Shown here piece after piece: positions 15,892 through 26,493 of a stretch of DNA of 64,000 nucleotides. Under the pieces are notes generated by a model, which saw only the letters and a program-made list of their open reading frames with translations, did not search any database and had not been told where the DNA came from. The translations under genes and the position numbers were made by a program. Every line of letters begins with the position of its first letter. Position 1 is the first letter of the stretch. Origin of the DNA: Nocardioides baculatus. GTDB taxonomy: Bacteria; Actinomycetota; Actinomycetes; Propionibacteriales; Nocardioidaceae. The stretch covers positions 62,001 through 126,000 of the forward strand of contig NZ_JAERSG010000007.1 in NCBI RefSeq assembly GCF_016735675.1, given 5' to 3'.

Positions 15892-17322
15892 ATGAGTGAG
15901 CGGCTGAGGCCGCGGGACCTGGCCATCCTGGCCGCTGAGTCCCCCACGACGCCGATGCACAACGCGACCGTCGAGATCTTCGACCCCGGTGCGTCCGGCT
16001 TCGACCACGACCGCCTCGTCGACCTGATCGCCGACCGGATCGCCTTCGTCCCGCGCTACCGCCAGCGCCTCCAGGTGGTGCCGGGTCGGCTCGCCAACCC
16101 GGCCTGGGTCGACGACGAGAACTTCGACCTCGGCTACCACGTACGCCGCTCCGCGCTGCCGCGGCCGGGGACGATGGACCAGCTCCGCGAGCTCGTCGCC
16201 CGCATCGCGTCCCGCCCGCTCGACCGGAGCCGCCCGTTGTGGGAGGTCTACTTTGTCGAGGGGCTCGCCGAGGGCCGGATCGCCCTGCTGACCAAGAGCC
16301 ACCAGATCCTCGTCGACGGTCGCGAGACCGTCGACATCGGCCAGGTCCTGCTCGACACCTCGCCGGACCGGTCGACGCTCGGTCACGACGACGACTGGCG
16401 CCCGCGGCGTACGGCCGGTCCCGTCGCGGCCGCGCTCAACGCCGTCACCGACAGCATCGAGAGCCCCAGCACCCTGTGGTCGACGACGCGCGCCAACGCG
16501 GAGTCCGTCGCCCGTCAGGCCTCCGCCACGGGTGGCCGGATCGCCGAGGTCGCCAGCGCGCTCGCGGGCCGCGGCCCCGTCCACTCGACACCGGTCCACC
16601 GCAAGCTCTCGCAGCAGCGCCGGTTCGTCACGGTCCGCACCGAGCTCAAGGACTATCGCAAGATCCGCGAGGTGCACGGCGGCACGGTCAACGACGTCAT
16701 CCTCGCGACGCTCGCGGGCGGGCTCCGCGGCTGGCTGATGACGCGTGCGGAGTCGATGGGCGGTTTGAGGACGATCAAGGCGATCGTGCCGATGTCGGTG
16801 ATCGACGCCGAGCTCGAGGCGACGTCGCTCGGCACCCAGATCACCGGCCACCTCGTGAACCTGCCGATCAGCGAGCCCAGCCCGGTGGTGCGGCTCCACC
16901 AGGTCAGCTACGACCTCAAGGCCCACCGCGACAACGGCCGCAACGTGTCCGCGCGGCGGCTGTCGGGGATCGCCGGGTTCGCGCCCACGACCTTCCACGC
17001 GCTCGGCTCCCGGGTCGCGGCCGCCGAGCCGCGCGGGGCCTTCCACGTCTCGATCACCAACGTGCCCGGCCCCCAGTTCCCGCTCTACGCCGATGGCGCC
17101 CGGATGCTCGAGTCCTACCCGGTGCACCCGCTCCTGCCCGACCACCCGCTGGCGATCGGCGTCACGTCCTACGACGGCGGCGTCTTCTACGGCATCACCG
17201 CCGACCGCGACGCCGTACCCGACGCCGACGTGCTCGGCCAGTGCGTGCTCGAGTCGCTCGAGGAGCTCAACGACTCGGCCAGCGACTCGCGGCCCCGCGC
17301 TCCGAGGGGACGCAAGAAGTGA
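15892..17322 (+). CDS. WS/DGAT acyltransferase
   Basis: 476-residue wax-ester synthase/diacylglycerol acyltransferase, which makes storage lipids from acyl-CoA and an alcohol or diacylglycerol. Family blocks are visible: PLWEVYFVEGL near residues 115-125, NDVILATLAGGLRGWL near 265-280, and SITNVPGPQFPLY near 385. The catalytic HHxxxDG motif is degenerate: SHQILVDG, with the first His replaced by Ser while the second His and Asp-Gly remain. I use the ATG at 15892 (MSERLRPRD), since earlier in-frame codons fall inside the tandem repeat. Stop overlaps the next GTG. Confidence 0.88.
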   Translation: MSERLRPRDLAILAAESPTTPMHNATVEIFDPGASGFDHDRLVDLIADRIAFVPRYRQRLQVVPGRLANPAWVDDENFDLGYHVRRSALPRPGTMDQLRELVARIASRPLDRSRPLWEVYFVEGLAEGRIALLTKSHQILVDGRETVDIGQVLLDTSPDRSTLGHDDDWRPRRTAGPVAAALNAVTDSIESPSTLWSTTRANAESVARQASATGGRIAEVASALAGRGPVHSTPVHRKLSQQRRFVTVRTELKDYRKIREVHGGTVNDVILATLAGGLRGWLMTRAESMGGLRTIKAIVPMSVIDAELEATSLGTQITGHLVNLPISEPSPVVRLHQVSYDLKAHRDNGRNVSARRLSGIAGFAPTTFHALGSRVAAAEPRGAFHVSITNVPGPQFPLYADGARMLESYPVHPLLPDHPLAIGVTSYDGGVFYGITADRDAVPDADVLGQCVLESLEELNDSASDSRPRAPRGRKK

Positions 17323-17663
17323 CGCGCCGCTACCTCCCCACCACGCTCCCGCGCCTCGCGGAGGAGTGGGACGGCACCGCGCTCGACGCGACGGGCGCCA
17401 TCGTGGCGGTCGACGACGGCGAGGAGACCGAGTACGCCGCCCTGATGACGGCTGCGGACGCCTCGGCCGAGCTGCTGCCGGGCCTGCCGGACGGCCGTCG
17501 TCGACGCGTCGTGGTGGTCGTCGAGACGGCGACCGCAGACGCCCCGGTCGCCTGGCGCGACGTCGTCGCCGTGCACGTCGACGACCGTGACGACGCGGAT
17601 CCCGACGACGACCTCGCGTGGTGGGCGACGCAGGAGGTCGGCGACCTCATCTCCCGCCTTTGA
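17319..17663 (+). CDS. DUF6912-like protein
   Basis: 114-residue soluble protein beginning TRRYLPTTLPRLAEEWDG, with EETEYAALMTAADASAELL in the middle and an acidic C-terminus rich in Asp (DDRDDADPDDDLAWW). I recall the same pattern in actinobacterial proteins labelled DUF6912, which often follow WS/DGAT or precede pruA-like genes. No catalytic residues can be named. GTG start overlaps the WS/DGAT stop (GTGA), so translation is coupled. Confidence 0.72.
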   Translation: MTRRYLPTTLPRLAEEWDGTALDATGAIVAVDDGEETEYAALMTAADASAELLPGLPDGRRRRVVVVVETATADAPVAWRDVVAVHVDDRDDADPDDDLAWWATQEVGDLISRL

Positions 17664-17695
17664 GGGGCGCGCCCGTCTCTGACACGATCAGCCGC

Positions 17696-19324
<1,629 letters not shown>

Positions 19325-19327
19325 GGC

Positions 19328-19504
19328 GTGCTCCGACCCCTCGTCGCCACGGTCTGGCACATGGGTGCGCTGCACCCGTTCGAGCAGGCGCTGACGATCC
19401 TGCTCGCCTTCGGGCCGTTCGTCGTGCTGGGAGTCGTGGTGTGGCTGCGCCGGCGTGAGGACGCCTCCGAGGAGTCCGAGCGCGGCGGCCCGCCCGTCAG
19501 CTGA
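19328..19504 (+). CDS. Small single-span membrane protein
   Basis: 58-residue protein with one membrane helix (ALTILLAFGPFVVLGVVVWL) followed by a basic RRREDASEE stretch and an acidic tail, predicting a cytoplasmic C-terminus. It starts with GTG three bases after the pruA stop, so it rides on the pruA transcript. Its 3' end overlaps the convergent MDMPI gene by eight bases. Similar small proteins follow pruA-like genes in relatives as far as I recall; function unknown. Confidence 0.6.
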   Translation: MLRPLVATVWHMGALHPFEQALTILLAFGPFVVLGVVVWLRRREDASEESERGGPPVS

Positions 19505-20138
19505 AGACCGGGATCCGGGCCCCGCGGAGCTCGTCCAGCTCGTCCTGCGTCGGCTCCGCGCGCCCGGTGCCGACCAGCGCCACACGCTCGTCGCTCCACC
19601 CGAGCGCCCGATCGAGCAGCCCCTCGACCACGCACCGCACCTCGACCAGACCGGCCTGCGTGGGTGGGGCGGCACCGCCGAGGTGGGCGACGAGGTCGAG
19701 GTGGTGGAGGGTCGCCTCGACGGCCAGCGTGCTGGCGAGGTCGCGCGCGCCGATGGCGTGCCCCTGGGTCAGGACGACCGTCGCGTCGGGCAGGTCGGAC
19801 ACGGCCCGCACGGCTGCTGACGAGGCCTCGAGGTAGCGGTCGCGCAGCGCGGTGAAGGTGTGGAGCCCGGCCTCCACGCGGGTCATCCGCCGGTTCCGCT
19901 CGTCGGTGTCGGGGTCGCTGCCCCACGCGCGCCAGTACGCCACCGCGTCGCAGTCAGCACTCCGGTCGGCCGGCGTGTGCGCCGCGACCAGTCCACGGAC
20001 GGCATCCGCGTGGAGGTGCCACACCAGGTCGTGCACGGTCCAGCCCACGCACGCGGTCGCCACCCAGGCGTGGTGCTCTTCGAGCTCCTCGACGACCGAG
20101 GCGAGCGCGGCGTAGGTCTCGCGCAGCAGGTCGGTCAT
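19497..20138 (-). CDS. Maleylpyruvate isomerase-family, mycothiol-dependent (MDMPI)
   Basis: 213-residue DinB-like four-helix protein of the mycothiol-dependent maleylpyruvate isomerase N-terminal family. ACVGWTVHDLVWHLHADAV near residues 31-50 supplies the metal-binding His, and AVEATLHHLDLVAHLG near 150-165 the second and third His, giving the typical three-His site. Members catalyse mycothiol-dependent transfers or isomerisations; the specific reaction cannot be told. The ATG at 20138 overlaps the stop of the DUF2505 gene (ATGA). Confidence 0.83.
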   Translation of the reverse strand: MTDLLRETYAALASVVEELEEHHAWVATACVGWTVHDLVWHLHADAVRGLVAAHTPADRSADCDAVAYWRAWGSDPDTDERNRRMTRVEAGLHTFTALRDRYLEASSAAVRAVSDLPDATVVLTQGHAIGARDLASTLAVEATLHHLDLVAHLGGAAPPTQAGLVEVRCVVEGLLDRALGWSDERVALVGTGRAEPTQDELDELRGARIPVFS

Positions 20139-20608
20139 GGACGGGCGAGCCACTCCCGGCCGACCTTCTGCTCGACGTCGAGGGCAGCGGAGAAGATCCC
20201 GGCGATGAGCTGCTCGATCTTCCCGCCGACCAAGGGGATCTTGACCGTAAGGTCGAGGTCGATCGTCTCCGTGGTGGTGCCGCCGGACTCGACGAGCTCC
20301 ATCGTCCCGACGGCCTCTCCCGGCTTGCCGGGGATCGTGAGGCGTACGTCGGCGGACGTCGGCGAGGTCCAGTTCTCGGTCTGCACGATGAGGATCTCGT
20401 CGCCCACGAACTTCTTCGCGAAGGACGGGATGTCGTCGGCCGAACGCACCTGCTCGATGGTCACGACGTCACCGTCGATGACCGCCGATCCACGCACGAC
20501 GCGCTGCCTCTCGAGCACCTCCTCGCGGAACCCGGTGTCGTCGAGCATCGCCGCGACCGCCTCGGCCGTGGCGTCGTACGTGAGCTTCTTGGTGAGCTTC
20601 GTGCTCAT
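20135..20608 (-). CDS. DUF2505 protein
   Basis: 157-residue protein of the DUF2505 family, an actinobacterial relative of START/SRPBCC-like lipid-binding folds. It begins MSTKLTKKLTYDATAEAVAAML and has the long beta-rich centre ending in KIPLVGGKIEQLIAGIF, a feature of the family. No catalytic residues are evident; ligand binding is inference from the fold. It is translationally coupled (ATGA) to the MDMPI gene downstream. Confidence 0.85.
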   Translation of the reverse strand: MSTKLTKKLTYDATAEAVAAMLDDTGFREEVLERQRVVRGSAVIDGDVVTIEQVRSADDIPSFAKKFVGDEILIVQTENWTSPTSADVRLTIPGKPGEAVGTMELVESGGTTTETIDLDLTVKIPLVGGKIEQLIAGIFSAALDVEQKVGREWLARP

Positions 20609-20759
20609 CGGGTCACCCGCATCTCCGTGTCGTCGTGGGTCCGTCGACAGGACCCGGATCCTGCCCCATCATGGACTGAACGACGGCCGCCCGGAGAGCG
20701 TTACGCGCCGGTAGGGACCTGTGTTGTGACCGTCACTCGACGGGTTCTATGGTCGGTGC

Positions 20760-23700
20760 GTGGCGACGCCCGAGGAGACCAAGGACCAGCAGCTCGACGA
20801 GGCGACACGGACACGGCCTGATTGGGGTGACCTGCTCCGTGCCTACTACCGGCACGTCTCTCCCGAGGAGGTGGCCGAGCGTTCCCCGGAGGACCTCCTC
20901 GGCGCCCTGGTCTCGCACCGCGACCTCGCCTCGTCCCGTCCCCAGGGCACCGCGGCCGTCCGGGTCGTCACGCCCACCGTCGCCGAGTCCGGCTGGTCCT
21001 CGGCCGGTCGCTCGGTCGTCGAGGTCGTCACCGACGACATGCCGTTCCTCGTCGACTCCGTGACCATGGAGCTCAACCGGCTCGGGCACAACGTGCACTC
21101 CGTCATCCACCCGCAGCTCTCGGTCGAGCGCGACATCACCGGCGAGCTCCAGCACGTCCACGCGCACGAGGTGACGGAGGACCCGAAGGACAGCGGTGAC
21201 GCCGTCGAGTCGTGGATGCACGTCGAGATCGACCGCACCGACGACGAGGAGGCCGCCGAGATCACCGAGGGCGTCCAGCGGGTGCTGCGCGACGTCCGCG
21301 AGTCGGTCGAGGACTGGGCCAAGATGCACGCCCAGGTGCTGGACGTGGTCACCGGGCTCAGCGACGACCCGCCGCCGCTCCCGGACGCCGAGGTGCGGCA
21401 GGGACGCGACTTCCTCACCTGGCTGTCCGACGACCACTTCACCTTCCTCGGCTACCGGGAGTACCACCTCGAGGCCGACGAGGACGCCCCCGACGAGTGC
21501 GGCCTGCGCGCCGTCCCCGGCTCGGGGCTCGGCATCCTGCGGCACGACCAGGACCTGTCGAGCGCGTTCGCCAAGCTGCCGCCGATCGCGAAGGCGAAGG
21601 CCCGCGAGAAGGCGCTGCTCGTGCTGGCGAAGGCCAACTCGCGTGCCACGGTGCACCGCCCGGCCTACCTCGACTACGTCGGCGTGAAGACGTTCGGCCC
21701 GGACGGCGAGGTCGTCGGCGAGCGCCGCTTCCTCGGCCTCTTCTCCAGCGCCGCCTACACCGAGTCGATCACCCGGATCCCGGTCCTGCGCGAGAAGGCC
21801 GCCGAGGTGATGGCCCGCGCCGGGTTCGACCCGCGCAGCCATGCCGGCAAGGCGCTGATGGACACCCTCGAGAACTACCCGCGTGACGAGCTGTTCCACA
21901 CCTCCCCGGAGGAGCTCGCGCCGGTGGTGCAGGACGTGATGTTCGCGCGCGAGCGCCGGCAGCTCCGGGCGTTCGTGCGGCGCGACACCTACGGCCGCTA
22001 CGTCTCCGTGCTCGTCCACCTGCCCCGCGACCGCTACAGCACGGCCGTCCGCGAGCGGTTCTCCGACATCCTGCGCGAGCAGCTCGGCGGCGAGCACGTC
22101 GAGTTCACCGTCCGGGTCAACGAGTCGACGACGGCGCGCGTGCACTTCGTGGTGCACCCGCCCAAGGGCGGCACCATCCCCGAGATCGACGTCACCGACC
22201 TCGAGCGCCGCCTCACCGAGGCGTCGCGCTCGTGGCGCGACGACTTCATCACCGCGGTCGTCAACGAGCACGGCGAGGGCGACGGCTCCCGCCTGGCGCG
22301 CGCCTGGGCCGACGCGTGGCCGGAGGCCTACAAGGAGGACTACTCCGCGCAGCGGGCGTCCGCCGACCTGGGCCGGATCGAGGCCATCGAGGGGGAGCAG
22401 GGCATCGACCTCGCGCTCTTCGACCAGGACGAGGAGGGTGGCTCCTACCGTCGCGGCGAGTCCCGGCTGAAGGTGTTCCGCGTCGGCGAGCCGCTGTCGC
22501 TCAGCACGATGCTGCCGATGCTCACCTCGATGGGCGTCGAGGTCGTCGACGAGCGGCCCTACGAGCTCGTCGGCTTGTCGCGGCCGTCCCACATCTACGA
22601 GTTCGGGCTGCGCCACGGTCGCGTGCTGCCGCCTCACGAGCGGACGCTGTTCGCCGAGGCGCTGCGCGCCGTGTGGGACGGCTACAACGAGATCGACGGC
22701 TTCAACCAGCTCGTCCTCGCGGCCGGGCTGACCTGGCGCCAGGCCACGGTGCTGCGGGCGTACGCCAAGTACCTCAAGCAGGGCAACTCGCCCTTCGCCC
22801 TCGACTACATCGAGGAGGCGCTGCGCAGCAACGTCGACATCACCCGGCTGCTCGTCGAGCTGTTCGAGTCGCGCTTCGACCCGGGTCGCGGCGACCGCGC
22901 GCTCGACGCCGACGCCGAGGCCCGCGTCGCGAAGATCGAGGCGGTCGAGGAGCGGCTCGCGAAGGCCCTCGACGACGTGGTCAGCCTCGACCACGACCGC
23001 ATCCTGCGGTCCTACCGCACCCTGATCAGGGCGACCCTGCGCACCAACTTCTTCCAGCGGACCACCTCCGCCGGCGGCGTCCACCCCGCCGTGCCCTATC
23101 ACAACTACATGTCCTTCAAGCTCGAGCCGTCGGCCATCCCCGACCTGCCCGAGCCGCGCCCGCGCTACGAGATCTTCGTCTACAGCCCGCGCGTCGAGGG
23201 CTCGCACCTGCGCTTCGGTGCGGTCGCCCGCGGTGGTCTGCGCTGGTCCGACCGACGCGACGACTTCCGTACGGAGGTGCTCGGGCTGGTCAAGGCGCAG
23301 ATGGTGAAGAACACCGTCATCGTGCCCGTCGGCGCGAAGGGCGCGTTCTTCTGCAAGCAGCTCCCCGACCCGGGCGATCGTGACGCGTGGCTGGCCGAGG
23401 GCGTCGACTGCTACAAGACCTTCATCTCGGGCCTGCTCGACATCACCGACAACCTCGTCGACGGCGACACCGTGCCGCCGCGCGAGGTCGTACGCCACGA
23501 CGGGGACGACTCCTACCTCGTGGTGGCCGCCGACAAGGGCACCGCGACGTTCTCCGACATCGCCAACGGCGTGGCCAAGGACTACGGCTTCTGGCTCGGT
23601 GACGCCTTCGCGTCCGGCGGCTCCGTGGGCTACGACCACAAGGCGATGGGCATCACCGCCAAGGGTGCGTGGGTCTCGGTGCAGCGGCACTTCCGCGAGA

Positions 23701-25643
23701 TGGGCGTCGACTGCCAGGCCGAGGACTTCACCGCCGTCGGCATCGGGGACATGTCCGGCGACGTGTTCGGCAACGGCCTGCTGTGCTCCGAGCACACCCG
23801 CCTGGTCGCCGCCTTCGACCACCGCGACATCTTCCTCGACCCGGCGCCCGACGCCGCGTCGTCCTACGTCGAGCGGCAGCGGCTCTTCGACCTCCCGCGC
23901 TCGAGCTGGAAGGACTACGACACCTCGCTGATCTCCGAGGGCGGCGGCGTGTGGCCCCGCTCCGCGAAGTCGATCCCGGTCTCCGCGCAGGTGCGCGAGG
24001 TGCTGGGGCTCGGCGCGGACGTCAGCGCGATGACTCCGGCCGAGCTGATGAAGGCGATCCTCGTCGCGCCGGTCGACCTGCTCTGGAACGGCGGCATCGG
24101 CACCTACGTGAAGTCGTCGGAGGAGACCAACGCCGACGCGGGTGACAAGGCCAACGACGCGATCCGGGTCAACGGCGAGGACCTGCGCGCGAGGTGCATC
24201 GGCGAGGGCGGCAACCTGGGCTTCACGCAGCTGGGCCGGGTGGAGTACGCGCGCTTCGGTGCCGGCGGCAACGGCGGCCGGATGAACACCGACTTCATCG
24301 ACAACTCCGCCGGTGTGGACACCTCCGACCACGAGGTCAACATCAAGATCCTGCTCGACCGGGTCGTCCGCTCGGGCGAGATGGACGAGCCGGGACGCAA
24401 CGAGCTGCTCGCGTCGATGACCGACGAGGTTGGCTCGCTCGTCCTGCGCGACAACTACGAGCAGAACCTCGCCCTCGCCAACGCCGAGGCCCACGCGCCC
24501 TCGCTGCTCCACGTCCATGAGGAGTGGATGCGGGCCCTGGAGAAGCGCGGGGTGCTCAACCGCGAGCTCGAGGGGCTGCCCTCGACCCGGCAGGTGCGGC
24601 GTCGCCTCGACCGCAAGCAGGCGCTGTCGGCGCCCGAGCTCTCGGTGCTGCTCGCCTGGACCAAGATCGTGCTGGCCGAGGAGCTCATCGACTCCGACCT
24701 GCCCGACGACCCCTACCTGCGCGAGGACCTGCTGGCCTACTTCCCGCAGCGGATGCAGGCCGACCTCGAGTCGGAGATCGAGGACCACCCGCTGCGCCGC
24801 GAGATCATCGTGACCCAGGTCGTCAACGACCTCGTCAACGGCGCGGGCATGACCTTCTGGCCGCGGCTCCAGGGGGAGACGGGTGCCAGCCCGGCCGACC
24901 TCACCCGCGCCAACTTCGTGGCTCGCGAGATCTTCGGCTCGCTGCCGCTGCGCCAGGAGATCGCGGCCCTGGACAACCAGGTTCCGGCCGAGCGGCAGAC
25001 CCGGATGCGGATCGAGATGCGTACGCTCGTCGAGCGCGCCTCGCGGTGGCTGGTCACCAACCGGCGCCCGCCCCTCGACTCCCGGGCGACGGTCGACTTC
25101 TTCCGTGAGCGGGTGCAGGCCGTGATGGCCGCGCTGCCGTCGGTGATGAGCGGTCGCGAGCTGGACGACTTCCGGGCCCGCGAGTCGCGGCTCAGCGACC
25201 ACGGGGTGCCGGCCGACCTCGCGTCACGGGTGGCCGTGCTCGCGTCGGCGTACGCCGCCCTCGGGATCGTGGAGACCGGCGACCGGCTCGGCATCGACCC
25301 GGTCGAGGTGGCGCGCGTGCACTACGCGCTCGGCGAGCGGCTCGGGCTCCCGGCGCTGGTCGAGCGGATCTTCGCGCTGCCCCGCGACGACCGCTGGCAG
25401 ACGATGGCCCGCGCGGCGGTGCGCGACGACCTCTACGGTGTGCACCAGCAGCTCACCGCGCAGGTGCTGGAGTCCACCAGCGCCGACGACCCCGCCCCGG
25501 TGCGGGTCGCGGCGTGGGAGGAGTCCGACGCGGAGCTGGTCGGTCGCTCGGCCGACACGCTCGAGGAGATCTGCCGCGAGGAGACCGCCGAGCTGGCGCG
25601 CCTCTCGGTCGGGCTCCGGGTGGTGCGCGGCCTGCTGTCCTGA
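20760..25643 (+). CDS. gdh: NAD-dependent glutamate dehydrogenase, large (GDH-180) class
   Basis: 1,627-residue cytosolic enzyme converting glutamate to 2-oxoglutarate and ammonia with NAD, the size expected for the actinobacterial 180-kDa class. The N-terminal half contains ACT-like regulatory segments (VTDDMPFLVDSVTMELNRLG near residue 90). The catalytic domain has GGLRWSDRRDDF and KAQMVKNTVIVPVGAKGAF near residues 824-865, and a Rossmann NAD domain around VGIGDMSGDVFGNGLL near 1000. GTG start. It completes the pruA route from proline to 2-oxoglutarate. A very long open frame on the opposite strand is a GC-bias artefact. Confidence 0.95.
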   Translation: MATPEETKDQQLDEATRTRPDWGDLLRAYYRHVSPEEVAERSPEDLLGALVSHRDLASSRPQGTAAVRVVTPTVAESGWSSAGRSVVEVVTDDMPFLVDSVTMELNRLGHNVHSVIHPQLSVERDITGELQHVHAHEVTEDPKDSGDAVESWMHVEIDRTDDEEAAEITEGVQRVLRDVRESVEDWAKMHAQVLDVVTGLSDDPPPLPDAEVRQGRDFLTWLSDDHFTFLGYREYHLEADEDAPDECGLRAVPGSGLGILRHDQDLSSAFAKLPPIAKAKAREKALLVLAKANSRATVHRPAYLDYVGVKTFGPDGEVVGERRFLGLFSSAAYTESITRIPVLREKAAEVMARAGFDPRSHAGKALMDTLENYPRDELFHTSPEELAPVVQDVMFARERRQLRAFVRRDTYGRYVSVLVHLPRDRYSTAVRERFSDILREQLGGEHVEFTVRVNESTTARVHFVVHPPKGGTIPEIDVTDLERRLTEASRSWRDDFITAVVNEHGEGDGSRLARAWADAWPEAYKEDYSAQRASADLGRIEAIEGEQGIDLALFDQDEEGGSYRRGESRLKVFRVGEPLSLSTMLPMLTSMGVEVVDERPYELVGLSRPSHIYEFGLRHGRVLPPHERTLFAEALRAVWDGYNEIDGFNQLVLAAGLTWRQATVLRAYAKYLKQGNSPFALDYIEEALRSNVDITRLLVELFESRFDPGRGDRALDADAEARVAKIEAVEERLAKALDDVVSLDHDRILRSYRTLIRATLRTNFFQRTTSAGGVHPAVPYHNYMSFKLEPSAIPDLPEPRPRYEIFVYSPRVEGSHLRFGAVARGGLRWSDRRDDFRTEVLGLVKAQMVKNTVIVPVGAKGAFFCKQLPDPGDRDAWLAEGVDCYKTFISGLLDITDNLVDGDTVPPREVVRHDGDDSYLVVAADKGTATFSDIANGVAKDYGFWLGDAFASGGSVGYDHKAMGITAKGAWVSVQRHFREMGVDCQAEDFTAVGIGDMSGDVFGNGLLCSEHTRLVAAFDHRDIFLDPAPDAASSYVERQRLFDLPRSSWKDYDTSLISEGGGVWPRSAKSIPVSAQVREVLGLGADVSAMTPAELMKAILVAPVDLLWNGGIGTYVKSSEETNADAGDKANDAIRVNGEDLRARCIGEGGNLGFTQLGRVEYARFGAGGNGGRMNTDFIDNSAGVDTSDHEVNIKILLDRVVRSGEMDEPGRNELLASMTDEVGSLVLRDNYEQNLALANAEAHAPSLLHVHEEWMRALEKRGVLNRELEGLPSTRQVRRRLDRKQALSAPELSVLLAWTKIVLAEELIDSDLPDDPYLREDLLAYFPQRMQADLESEIEDHPLRREIIVTQVVNDLVNGAGMTFWPRLQGETGASPADLTRANFVAREIFGSLPLRQEIAALDNQVPAERQTRMRIEMRTLVERASRWLVTNRRPPLDSRATVDFFRERVQAVMAALPSVMSGRELDDFRARESRLSDHGVPADLASRVAVLASAYAALGIVETGDRLGIDPVEVARVHYALGERLGLPALVERIFALPRDDRWQTMARAAVRDDLYGVHQQLTAQVLESTSADDPAPVRVAAWEESDAELVGRSADTLEEICREETAELARLSVGLRVVRGLLS

Positions 25644-25651
25644 GCCCTGGA

Positions 25652-25700
25652 GGTCGAGTGCGCCCGCGGCACTGGTCGCCGCGAGGCCCCGCACTCGACC
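25652..25700. terminator. Nested hairpin between convergent genes
   Basis: GGTCGAGTGCG at 25652-25662 pairs perfectly with CGCACTCGACC at 25690-25700 (11 bp), and an inner GCGGC/GCCGC stem lies at 25666-25670 and 25678-25682. It sits 8 bases after the gdh stop and 22 bases from the convergent TauE-family stop, so it can act as a two-way terminator. No U-run follows, as is common in high-GC actinobacteria. Confidence 0.6.
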
Positions 25701-25722
25701 GGGCGAGAGTCGTCGAGGAGGG

Positions 25723-26493
25723 TCAGAAGAGCAGGAGCGCGGCGACGACGCCGGCCGCGACGACCGCCCAGCGGAAGACCGCGTCGGGCAGCTTGCGACC
25801 GATCCGGGCGCCGACGTAGCCGCCGACGAGCGATCCGGCGGCCAGCACGGCGGCGACGTCCCAGCGCGGGTCGGCGACGACGACGAAGATCAGGCCGGCG
25901 ACGATGTTGCCCACCATCAGCGACAGCGTCTTGAGCCCGTTGACGACCCGCAGCTCGAGGTCGGTGCCGAGCCCGAGGACGGCCACCATCATCACGCCCG
26001 CGCCGGCTCCGAAGTAGCCGCCGTAGACGCCGGTGATCGTCGCGAAGAACGTCGTCGCGGGCGACATGTGGCGCCGCTCGGCGAGCTGCTCTCCGTGCTG
26101 GCGCTCGTGGCGGGCGCGCAGCCACACGGCGATGCGCGGCTGGGCACCCACGAGCAGGCAGGTGAAGAGGATGAGGTACGGGACGACGGCCTCGAACACC
26201 CCGGGCGGCAGGCCCAGCAGCAACGCAGCGCCGGCCACGGCGCCGACCGCGCAGACCAGCACGATGACGTACGCGATGCGGCCGGCCTCCTTGACCTCCG
26301 CGCGGTAGCCGACGACCCCGCCGAGGCCGGCGGGGATCATGCCGAGGGTGTTGGAGACGTTGGCGACGACGGGTGGCAGGCCGAGGGCGACCAGCACCGG
26401 GAAGCTCAGCAGGGAGGCCACGCCCACGGTCGAGGACAGGATGCCGGCGCCGAGCCCGGTCACCAGGACCAGGAGCGCCTCGACTGGGGTCAC
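25723..26493 (-). CDS. TauE/SafE-family membrane permease
   Basis: 256-residue integral membrane protein of the TauE/SafE (sulfite/organosulfonate exporter) family, with about eight helices. The two characteristic repeats can be seen: GLGAGILSSTVGVASLLSFPVL at the N-terminus and FFATITGVYGGYFGAGAGVMM in the middle, the duplicated signature with the GGYFGAG motif. Family members export sulfite, sulfoacetate or similar anions; some have other organic anions as substrate. The GTG overlaps the stop of the GntR gene (GTGA), so regulator and permease are one operon, divergent from the MatC-like carrier. Confidence 0.85.
   Translation of the reverse strand: MTPVEALLVLVTGLGAGILSSTVGVASLLSFPVLVALGLPPVVANVSNTLGMIPAGLGGVVGYRAEVKEAGRIAYVIVLVCAVGAVAGAALLLGLPPGVFEAVVPYLILFTCLLVGAQPRIAVWLRARHERQHGEQLAERRHMSPATTFFATITGVYGGYFGAGAGVMMVAVLGLGTDLELRVVNGLKTLSLMVGNIVAGLIFVVVADPRWDVAAVLAAGSLVGGYVGARIGRKLPDAVFRWAVVAAGVVAALLLF

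Noticed and set aside
20733..25202. A 1,489-codon open frame on the minus strand opposite the NAD-glutamate dehydrogenase gene.
   Set aside because: Its composition is the low-complexity Val/Asp/Gly/Leu/Arg pattern produced by the complement of high-GC codons. The plus-strand gene is a full-length known enzyme.
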